Part shown: positions 29,990 through 36,656 of the stretch, piece by piece | Position numbering within the stretch: position 1 is the first letter of the stretch | Layout: the number at the start of each line of letters is the position of its first letter | Origin: Bacillus vallismortis | Lineage (GTDB): Bacteria; Bacillota; Bacilli; Bacillales; Bacillaceae | Length of the DNA: 64,000 bases | NCBI RefSeq assembly: GCF_004116955.1 | Contig: NZ_CP026362.1 | Coordinates: 1 to 64,000, forward strand | Reading direction: 5' to 3' | Position numbers and translations under genes: made by a program | The notes under the pieces: model-generated | Databases searched by the model: none | What the model saw: only the letters and a program-made list of their open reading frames with translations | Told to the model about the DNA's origin: nothing

Positions 29990-30936
29990 TCAGCCTGAAA
30001 CAAAAACTGTCCGGGCTGCTCGACGTCATTCCGAAACAATCCGAGATCATCTATGCCGACTATCCTCTATACGGAAATGTAGGGGATTTATTTATTATGA
30101 AGGGAACAGAGGCCTTCTTCAAAGAACATGGGATCCGTGTCAGAAAACGCTGGAATCCCGACAATTTTCCACTTGGGCGAAAGCTGGATCCGAATCTTAT
30201 CATCGTCTGCCAGGGAGGCGGCAACTTTGGGGATTTGTATCCGTATTACCAAGGCTTTAGAGAAAAAATCGTCCAAGCCTATCCGAATCACAAAATCGTG
30301 ATTCTGCCGCAATCGATTTATTTCCAAAACAAAGACAATCTCAAACGGACGGCGGAGATTTTTTCTAAGCATGCGAATCTCCATATCATCACAAGGGAAA
30401 GAGCTTCTTATGCAACGGCGCAGGCTTATTTTGCAAGCAATCAGATTAAGCTTCTGCCTGATATGGCCCATCAGCTGTTTCCTGTCGCTTCCACGCAGCA
30501 GCCGTTCAATCAAAAGCTGAGATTCATCAGGACAGATCACGAAGCGAACAAGGAGCTTCAGGAACACGCAAACGCGGAAAGCTACGACTGGCGCACGGTG
30601 CTGTCAGCTTCAGACCGCTGGACGATCGCTTTTCTGCAAACGCTGAACGTCCTGAATAAAAAAGCGGGCAACCCTCTGCCCATCGCGTATATATGGGAAA
30701 AATACTCTGATTATATCGTCAAAAAAGCGATTCGGTTTTTCAGCCGCTACGAATCGGTGGAAACGTCAAGGCTGCACGGCCACATCCTGTCCTCTCTGCT
30801 TCAAAAAGAAAACACGGTCATTGATAATTCCTACGGGAAAAACGCCAATTACTATCACACCTGGATGGAAGACGTGCAGAACACCCGACTCATCCAGAAC
30901 GCCTCAAAAAAGGAAAACCTTCCTGCTCACATGTGA
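29968..30936 (+). CDS. epsO: EpsO, polysaccharide pyruvyl transferase
   Basis: 322-residue cytosolic enzyme of the PS_pyruv_trans family adding ketal pyruvate to exopolysaccharide sugars. It begins MDSKHSMISLKQKL; family features include the DYPLYGNVGDLFI N-terminus and SRLHGHILSSLL near the C-terminus. Full length and frame intact, yet it is the only complete eps gene in the window; its partners epsA-epsM are absent and epsN is a scrap. It may now be expressed from the pbpE sigma-W promoter, with no known substrate. Confidence 0.93.
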   Translation: MDSKHSMISLKQKLSGLLDVIPKQSEIIYADYPLYGNVGDLFIMKGTEAFFKEHGIRVRKRWNPDNFPLGRKLDPNLIIVCQGGGNFGDLYPYYQGFREKIVQAYPNHKIVILPQSIYFQNKDNLKRTAEIFSKHANLHIITRERASYATAQAYFASNQIKLLPDMAHQLFPVASTQQPFNQKLRFIRTDHEANKELQEHANAESYDWRTVLSASDRWTIAFLQTLNVLNKKAGNPLPIAYIWEKYSDYIVKKAIRFFSRYESVETSRLHGHILSSLLQKENTVIDNSYGKNANYYHTWMEDVQNTRLIQNASKKENLPAHM

Positions 30937-30947
30937 GCGGAAGGTTT
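30915..30947. terminator. Shared terminator of epsO and yvfG
   Basis: AAACCTTCC / GGAAGGTTT around an inner perfect GCTCAC-AT-GTGAGC. It overlaps the epsO stop and the yvfG stop; the genes converge. Confidence 0.85.
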
Positions 30948-31164
30948 ATTTTGATTCTCCCCGTTTGACTTTGTTGTACGCCTCATCTAAATGCTGAATC
31001 CGTTTCAGAACAACTGCGTTTTTCGTCAGCTGATCCTGCACAAGCGTTGAGACGACGGAACGGTAGTAGCTATTCATCGCATGGATTTTATCCTCAGACT
31101 GATTCATTTCAATATGCTGTTTGAAATTCTCAATAAAATAAGGGACGGAAAAAAGTTCAGACAT
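30946..31164 (-). CDS. yvfG: YvfG, small helical protein
   Basis: 72-residue soluble helical protein of unknown function, conserved next to sigL and the eps operon in B. subtilis. No motif seen. The start MSELFSVPYF is at 31164. Confidence 0.85.
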   Translation of the reverse strand: MSELFSVPYFIENFKQHIEMNQSEDKIHAMNSYYRSVVSTLVQDQLTKNAVVLKRIQHLDEAYNKVKRGESK

Positions 31165-31242
31165 TTCTTTGGCAGCTCCTTTTTCATAAATATATACGGT
31201 GTGACCTCAATCATGTACAATGAAGAAAGGGGAGTGAGCAAG

Positions 31243-32553
31243 ATGGATATGAAACTTCAGCAAGTACAAGTATTAAAGCCTCAACTGACACAGGAGCTCA
31301 GGCAGGCCATCACGCTGCTTGGCTATCATTCGGCAGAACTGGCCGAATACATTGATGAGCTCTCACTGGAAAACCCTCTTATTGAACGAAAGGAAACAGA
31401 CACACCGCCACTATCTTACCATAAAACAAATAAAAACAGGATGAATGCGCAGGAAGCAGGCCTCCAATTAAGTGATCCGCAAAAAACATTGCAGGATGTG
31501 TTAAAACAGCAGGCACTCGATATGAATCTGACAAACACTGAAAAAAAGATTTTTCATTATCTGATTCATTCACTTGATTCAAACGGGTACTTGGAAGAAG
31601 ATATGGAGGAGGCAGCACGGCGGCTATCTGTTTCAGCCAAGGAAGCGGAAGCGGTTTTGGCAAAGCTTCAGTCGTTAGAGCCGGCTGGAATTGGCGCAAG
31701 ATCTCTACGGGAATGCATTCTTCTTCAATTACAGCGGCTGCCGAACAGAAATGAACAAGCGGAAATGCTTGTTTCTGCTCATTTTGAAGCTTTTGCGCAA
31801 AAGAACTGGAAAGCGCTTTCAAAAATGACTGGAATTCCGCTTCATACGATTCAAGATATCTCTGATGACATCGCAGCTCTTCATCCAAGACCAGGCCTTC
31901 TGTTTGCACGGCCAGAGCAAGATATGTATATCGAGCCTGACATTTTTATCATTGTGAAAAACGGGCACATCGCAGCGGAACTGAATACCCGCTCGTTTCC
32001 GGAAATAGAACTGCAATCGCAGTACAGACCGCTTTTATCGTCGGGTTCCTGTCAAGATACCGCTTCTTATTTATCTGCGAAATATCAGGAATGGCGCTGG
32101 CTGGACCGCGCGCTGCGACAGCGAAAACAGACGATCACGAGAATTGTCAGTGAGCTGATCACACGGCAAAGAGAGTTCTTTCTGAAGGGGAGAAGCGCAA
32201 TGAAGCCGCTGACTCTCAGAGAAGTAGCTGACTGTCTAAGCCTTCATGAATCAACTGTAAGCCGGGCAATCAAAGGAAAAACGCTACAAACGCCGTACGG
32301 ACTGTTTGAGATGAAACTCTTTTTCTCAGCAAAAGCCGAGGCCTCAGGAGATGGAGATGCGTCTAACTATGCAGTCAAAACCCATCTTGAAGACCTGATC
32401 AACCAAGAGGATAAAACAAAACCGCTCTCAGACCAAAAGCTTGCCGATTTGCTAAATGAACAGCACGGCATTCAAATCTCCAGACGCACTGTGGCAAAAT
32501 ACCGCGATCAATTGAACATTCCGTCATCGGCGGCCAGAAAACGGTATAAATGA
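31243..32553 (+). CDS. sigL: Sigma factor SigL (sigma-54 / RpoN)
   Basis: 436-residue sigma-54. N-terminal Gln/Leu-rich activator-interacting region (MKLQQVQVLKPQLTQELRQAITLL), core-binding domain, HTH (TLREVADCLSLHESTVSRAIKGK) and the RpoN box SRRTVAKYRD near the C-terminus. Directs levanase, acetoin, arginine and branched-chain catabolism in Bacillus. ATG at 31243 (MDMKLQQ) follows AAAGGGGAGTG; the longer upstream reading is not supported. Confidence 0.97.
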   Translation: MDMKLQQVQVLKPQLTQELRQAITLLGYHSAELAEYIDELSLENPLIERKETDTPPLSYHKTNKNRMNAQEAGLQLSDPQKTLQDVLKQQALDMNLTNTEKKIFHYLIHSLDSNGYLEEDMEEAARRLSVSAKEAEAVLAKLQSLEPAGIGARSLRECILLQLQRLPNRNEQAEMLVSAHFEAFAQKNWKALSKMTGIPLHTIQDISDDIAALHPRPGLLFARPEQDMYIEPDIFIIVKNGHIAAELNTRSFPEIELQSQYRPLLSSGSCQDTASYLSAKYQEWRWLDRALRQRKQTITRIVSELITRQREFFLKGRSAMKPLTLREVADCLSLHESTVSRAIKGKTLQTPYGLFEMKLFFSAKAEASGDGDASNYAVKTHLEDLINQEDKTKPLSDQKLADLLNEQHGIQISRRTVAKYRDQLNIPSSAARKRYK

Positions 32554-32577
32554 AATCCTCCCGGAAAGGGAGGATTT
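32553..32577 (+). terminator. Terminator of sigL
   Basis: AAATCCTCCC / GGGAGGATTT with a 5-nt loop at the sigL stop. Confidence 0.85.
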
Positions 32578-32613
32578 TATTGTGTAATTAGGATGGAGAA
32601 GCCTTCATAAAAT

Positions 32614-32653
32614 GTAAAGCAAGCTTTACGTCAAAATGGATTTATTGTATAAT
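32614..32653 (+). promoter_or_regulatory. Promoter and overlapping palindrome before the HTH gene
   Basis: TTTACG (32625-32630), 17 bp, TATAAT (32648-32653). The perfect dyad GTAAAGC-AA-GCTTTAC (32614-32629) covers the -35, a likely operator for the regulator encoded 24 bp downstream. Confidence 0.6.
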
Positions 32654-32676
32654 TTTAGGAAAAAGAGGTCATTCCT

Positions 32677-32880
32677 TTGAAAAATAGGTTAATAGAATAC
32701 AGAAAGAAATATGGATATTCTCAAGATCAATTAGCTGAGCTGCTAAATGTCAGCAGACAAACGATCATATCAATTGAGAAAGAAAAATATAATCCTTCTT
32801 TGCCGTTAGCATTAGCAATCGCGAAAACATTTCATACCATTGTCGAGAACATGTTTTATGAAGAAGAGAATGAGAGATGA
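32677..32880 (+). CDS. Small XRE-family HTH regulator
   Basis: 67-residue Cro/C1-type HTH protein (YSQDQLAELLNVSRQTIISIEKEKYNPSLPLALAIAKTF). TTG start at 32677 with AAAGAGGT upstream. Such short HTH proteins often repress an operon shared with a small membrane protein; that is the arrangement here (ATGA overlap with the next gene). I do not recall it at this place in strain 168, so it may be an accessory insertion. Physiological role unknown. Confidence 0.85.
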   Translation: MKNRLIEYRKKYGYSQDQLAELLNVSRQTIISIEKEKYNPSLPLALAIAKTFHTIVENMFYEEENER

Positions 32881-33260
32881 AAATCATGAAGTTACAAAAG
32901 GTTTACTTCATAATTGGCGTTTTATTCACAATGATTTTACTTACAAAAACCTTTTTTCAAATCGCGACACATTCTGTTTCCTTTACTGAATTATTAATGT
33001 GGGGAGCTCTGTCTTATTTAAGTTTTGCTGCGGGCTATATTTATCCACATTTCAAAGAAAAAGATGAAAGAGCCAACTTGATTAAGCAAAAAGGAATGCA
33101 GTACGCGCTTTACTTTGTATTGATATACTGCGTAATGATCATGTTCAGTATGCAGTTCAGTACAGTGGCGTTATCGGCGGTTGAAATCATGAGGATTTTA
33201 GTATCCTTAACCATCATTACGACCTTCTCTTCGTGGGTGATCTTATCAAAAAAATACTAG
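32877..33260 (+). CDS. Small integral membrane protein, partner of the HTH regulator
   Basis: 127 residues with four hydrophobic segments (about residues 8-27, 36-54, 75-95, 102-123) and a charged loop (HFKEKDERANLIKQKG). This DERxxLIxxKG-type loop is common in small membrane proteins coded next to XRE regulators. ATG at 32877 overlaps the HTH stop (ATGA), so the two are coupled. Function unknown. Confidence 0.75.
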   Translation: MKIMKLQKVYFIIGVLFTMILLTKTFFQIATHSVSFTELLMWGALSYLSFAAGYIYPHFKEKDERANLIKQKGMQYALYFVLIYCVMIMFSMQFSTVALSAVEIMRILVSLTIITTFSSWVILSKKY

Positions 33261-33263
33261 TAA

Positions 33264-33301
33264 ATAAGAACTGGCGGATTGAAATCCTGCCAGTTCTTAT
33301 T
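33264..33301. terminator. Terminator after the HTH/membrane pair
   Basis: AAGAACTGGC / GCCAGTTCTT with a GGATT...AATCC extension inside, followed by T-rich sequence. It lies between the membrane gene and the end of lutP and may serve both. Confidence 0.75.
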
Positions 33302-33336
33302 TTTCTTTCTCGATTAACTTGACTGATCAGACAGCA

Positions 33337-35034
33337 TCATCCTCCTGGAATCATCCAGCTGAACACGTGATGCTGCAAAAAGGTGATGATGCAAACGAGC
33401 AGTAGCAAAAACAAGCTGTGTTTAATCGTAAAGCGGAAAAGATCCGACTCCTTCCCGGCGAGCCCTACCGCGGCGCACGCCACCGCGATCGACTGCGGCG
33501 AAATCATTTTTCCGGTGACCCCGCCTGAAGAGTTTGCGGCCACAGACAGAACAGGGTCCATGCCGACTGATAACGCGGTGACTTTCTGCAGGTTGCCGAA
33601 CAGCAAGTTGGCAGATGTATCAGAGCCGGTAATAAAGACGCCGAGCCAGCCGAGAACAGGCGAAAAGAAGGTAAACATCGAGCCTGTCAGCGCGAGTGTC
33701 ATCCCGAGTGTCGTACTCATTCCAGAGGAGTTGGTGACATAGGCAAAACCAACGACAGAAGCGATGGTCAAAATCGGAAACTTCAACTCTTGGATCGTTT
33801 CTTTTAAAACAGCTCCCCAGTCTCTCCACGAAATCGCCGTGATAAATTTTGACAGCACAGCGGCAATCAATATCGCAGTGCCGGCCGACCCAAGTACCTC
33901 AAGCTTGTAAAGTGCTTCAATAGGCGTACCGTCAGCATTGATAATTTGATTGTTCAACAGAGGCACACCAGGGGCAAAAGTCAGTTTTTCGCCAACTGTA
34001 TTCAGCCACTTCAAGAAAACAGCGGCGCCTTCATAATGCCCGGTCAGCGCGGATTTGACAGATGGAATGCCCCATACAGAAATCATGACTGTCAGCAGCA
34101 GAAATGGCGACCAGGCTTTAAATATCTGCCCGCCGCTATACGCAGTCGCTGCCGGATTCGTTTTCGCTGTTTCAATCGCGGCGGCAGATTCCTGTTCACC
34201 GGCAAAACGGAATGTTGTTTTCGGCTTCCACCATTTCAAAAACACAGCAAGCGCGGCCATCGAAACAAGCGCCGACAAAACATCCGGCAGCTCAGGCCCC
34301 AAAAAATTGGAGCTAAGATATTGAACGACAGCAAAGGAAACACCGGAAACGAGAATTGCAGGCCAGACCTCAAAGGCTTTCCTGAACCCGCTCATGATGA
34401 TCAGTAAATAAAGAGGAATAAAAACGGATAAAAACGGCAGCTGCCGCCCAACCATTTGCGAAATGTCCATCGCCGGAATCCCTGTCGGACCTTCTACGGC
34501 TGTAATCGGAATCCCAATCGCGCCAAAGGCAACCGGCGCCGTATTGGCAATCAAACAGATTCCCGCCGCATAAAGAGGATTAAAGCCGAGGCCCACCAGC
34601 AGCGCGGCAGAAATGGCGACCGGCGCGCCGAAGCCGGCCGCTCCTTCTAGAAAAGCCCCGAATGAGAAAGCGATCAGGAGCGCCTGAAGCCGGCGGTCAT
34701 CCGTAATCGAGAGAACAGAACTGCGAATGATATCAAACTGTCCCGTTTTCACAGTAATTTTATACAAAAAAACAGACGTTACAATGATCCAGCCGATCGG
34801 CAATAGTCCGTATACGGCTCCTTGTGTGGCGGACATCAGCGCTTTTTCCGCCGGCATCCGATAAACCAATACAGCAATCACAAGTGCGATCCCCAAGGTG
34901 GACAAGCCCGCTGTATACCCCTTCATCCGTTTAATCGCGAGCGCCCAAAAAAAGAAAATAATCGGTACAAGTGCGGCAAGCGCTGATAAAAGCAAATTTC
35001 CCCCTATAGGCGTATATGCCTGTGTCCATTGCAT
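33337..35034 (-). CDS. lutP: LutP, L-lactate permease
   Basis: LctP-family transporter of about 565 residues with 12-14 membrane helices. The family regions AAGFGAPVAISAALLVGLGF and TGSDTSANLLFG are present. It imports L-lactate for LutABC. I choose ATG at 35034 (MQWTQAYTP) with AAGGAGGGG upstream; the ORF itself extends further without family support. Divergent from lutR with a LutR operator and a cre-like site between. Confidence 0.93.
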   Translation of the reverse strand: MQWTQAYTPIGGNLLLSALAALVPIIFFFWALAIKRMKGYTAGLSTLGIALVIAVLVYRMPAEKALMSATQGAVYGLLPIGWIIVTSVFLYKITVKTGQFDIIRSSVLSITDDRRLQALLIAFSFGAFLEGAAGFGAPVAISAALLVGLGFNPLYAAGICLIANTAPVAFGAIGIPITAVEGPTGIPAMDISQMVGRQLPFLSVFIPLYLLIIMSGFRKAFEVWPAILVSGVSFAVVQYLSSNFLGPELPDVLSALVSMAALAVFLKWWKPKTTFRFAGEQESAAAIETAKTNPAATAYSGGQIFKAWSPFLLLTVMISVWGIPSVKSALTGHYEGAAVFLKWLNTVGEKLTFAPGVPLLNNQIINADGTPIEALYKLEVLGSAGTAILIAAVLSKFITAISWRDWGAVLKETIQELKFPILTIASVVGFAYVTNSSGMSTTLGMTLALTGSMFTFFSPVLGWLGVFITGSDTSANLLFGNLQKVTALSVGMDPVLSVAANSSGGVTGKMISPQSIAVACAAVGLAGKESDLFRFTIKHSLFLLLLVCIITFLQHHVFSWMIPGG

Positions 35035-35069
35035 CCCAAACCCCTCCTTGAAACATAAACTGGCGTATG

Positions 35070-35083
35070 TGTAAGCGGTTTCT
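35070..35083. promoter_or_regulatory. Candidate CcpA cre site upstream of lutP
   Basis: TGTAAGCGGTTTCT resembles the cre consensus (TGWAANCGNTNNCA) with one mismatch at the end. It lies 36 bp before the lutP start. Confidence 0.5.
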
Positions 35084-35099
35084 AAAGATGATAGTATGA

Positions 35100-35110
35100 T
35101 CATCTGATGA
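35100..35110. promoter_or_regulatory. LutR operator at lutP/lutR
   Basis: TCATCTGATGA matches the TCATC-N-GATGA operator known for LutR. The same motif lies before lutA at 44829-44839. Confidence 0.8.
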
Positions 35111-35263
35111 CTGGGTAATAAGACCAGTTACCTAGCATTATATTTTGAAAAAAAACAAAGTACAAGACTTTTTGACAAAATTGTCAAAATCTTTTGGCGC
35201 CCCCAAAAACAGAGTATAATAGATCGTAAACAGCCAGACCTACAAGTTACGGGGTGAATTGCA

Positions 35264-35986
35264 TTGAAATACAAACAGATTAAAACAAAGAAAATATATG
35301 AAGAAGTGGCGGACGCACTATTAGATATGATCAAAAATGGCGAATTGAAGCCAGGAGATAAATTAGACTCCGTTCAGGCGCTTTCCGAAAGCTTTCAAGT
35401 CAGCCGCTCAGCGGTTCGTGAAGCCCTTTCCGCGCTAAAAGCGATGGGGCTTGTCGAAATGAAACAGGGGGAAGGCACATACCTGAAGGAATTTGAGCTC
35501 AATCAAATTTCTCAGCCGCTCTCAGCTGCCCTTCTCATGAAAAAAGAGGACGTCAAGCAGCTGCTCGAGGTCAGAAAACTGCTTGAAATCGGGGTGGCAA
35601 CATTAGCTGCTGAAAAACGAACAGATGACGATCTCGAAAGAATCCATGCTGCGTTAAAGGAAATGGGCAGCATTGAAGCCGACGGGGAGCTTGGAGAGAA
35701 AGCCGACTTCGCATTTCATCTTGCGCTGGCTGACGCTTCCCAGAACGACCTTCTTAAACATCTGATGAACCACGTTTCATCATTGCTGCTGGAAACGATG
35801 AGAGAAACACGGAAAATCTGGCTGTTTTCCAAGAAGACCTCAGTTCAGCGACTTTATGAGGAGCATGAACGAATTTACAATGCCGTGGCTGCGCAGGATG
35901 GAGCGCAGGCGGAGGCTGCCATGCTGGCGCATTTAACGAATGTGGAAGATGTGCTTTCGGGATATTTCGAGGAAAATGTACAATAA
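35264..35986 (+). CDS. lutR: LutR, GntR/FadR-type repressor of lactate use
   Basis: 240 residues: N-terminal winged HTH (SEALSESFQVSRSAVREALSALKAMGLVEMKQGEGTYL region) and an FCD ligand domain. Represses lutABC and lutP until L-lactate is present; also linked to biofilm control in 168. TTG start at 35264 after a GGGGTG ribosome site. Divergent from lutP. Confidence 0.94.
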   Translation: MKYKQIKTKKIYEEVADALLDMIKNGELKPGDKLDSVQALSESFQVSRSAVREALSALKAMGLVEMKQGEGTYLKEFELNQISQPLSAALLMKKEDVKQLLEVRKLLEIGVATLAAEKRTDDDLERIHAALKEMGSIEADGELGEKADFAFHLALADASQNDLLKHLMNHVSSLLLETMRETRKIWLFSKKTSVQRLYEEHERIYNAVAAQDGAQAEAAMLAHLTNVEDVLSGYFEENVQ

Positions 35987-36030
35987 CCAACTCATTTCCC
36001 GGGCAATTCTGCCGTTGCCAAATGAACAAC

Positions 36031-36062
36031 CGAGACTGAGCCGCCAATGGTTCAGTCTTTTC
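36031..36062 (+). terminator. Terminator of lutR
   Basis: GAGACTGAGCC pairs with GGTTCAGTCTT around GCCAAT, followed by TT. It is 45 bp after the lutR stop. Confidence 0.65.
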
Positions 36063-36096
36063 ACTTGCAGCAGCACCTAACATTTGTGAAAAATAA

Positions 36097-36112
36097 AGTA
36101 AAATATTTTACT
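36097..36112. promoter_or_regulatory. Perfect 16-bp palindrome upstream of ganR
   Basis: AGTAAAATATTTTACT, 37 bp before the ganR start; a LacI-type operator would look like this. Possible GanR autoregulatory site. Confidence 0.5.
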
Positions 36113-36148
36113 AAAATGAATGTGAGCTGAATAATGGAGGCAGATGCA

Positions 36149-36440
36149 ATGACGACAATGAAAGACATCGCACAGGAAGCGGGATTTTCGATTCAACTCC
36201 TGATCCCGATCATTTTGACTCGGTCAGGCCCGATTTTGCTCAAATGACAAGGAAGACAGTACATATCCTGAGCGGGAAGGGCATAAGAGTATCGGTAACA
36301 TCAGCTTCGCAAAGTATGTCTCGTCCCCTCTGATGACGCTTCATATTCATATACATGAAGTATGCAAAAATACTGTTGAAATGCTGCTTGAACAAATGCC
36401 GGACAAGAGAAGACCGGTAAAAACATGATATGTAGGTGCG
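36149..36440 (+). pseudogene. ganR: ganR (lacR), LacI-family repressor reduced by two internal deletions
   Basis: ATG at 36149 starts MTTMKDIAQEAGFSI, the N-terminus of LacI-type GanR. At the codon for Ile15 the sequence jumps to DSTPDPDHFDSVRPDFAQMTRKTVHIL (about residues 137-165 of the 168 protein), then near 36297 jumps again to NISFAKYVSSPLMTLHIHIHEVCKN...DKRRPVKT, the C-terminal part. Each jump changes the frame, and a stop follows at once. Less than a third of the gene remains and the HTH is cut, so no repressor is made. Confidence 0.88.
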
Positions 36441-36471
36441 CATTCATCGTCAGTAAGAGTATGAATTAAGA

Positions 36472-36498
36472 ATGGCTTAGGAGACTAAGCCATTTTTT
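36472..36498 (+). terminator. Terminator of ganR
   Basis: AATGGCTTAG / CTAAGCCATT with loop AGA, then T. Confidence 0.8.
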
Positions 36499-36533
36499 AG
36501 GTAAAAAATTTATTGATAGAGGTAAATAGTTGG

Positions 36534-36580
36534 TTTGCTCATTTTTCCAGTCGTGCTATATTAATTTTAAAGCGCTTTCG
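36534..36580 (+). promoter_or_regulatory. gan operon promoter with cre-like site
   Basis: Extended -10 TGCTATATT (TATATT at 36557-36562), with TTTGCT 17 bp upstream as a poor -35. TTAAAGCGCTTTCG (36567-36580) just downstream resembles a CcpA cre. In 168 this would precede ganS; here it leads directly to ganA. Confidence 0.5.
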
Positions 36581-36656
36581 CAACTAGCTGCAAAAGCATT
36601 TTGTGTCCGGATTAACCGCGGGGGGAACAAAAGGTTAAGAGATGAAGGAGGAGAAT

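Noticed and set aside
35264-36112. Minus-strand ORFs over lutR and the ganR upstream region
   Set aside because: They are shadows of lutR and of AT-rich spacer; no ribosome sites or recognisable protein features.
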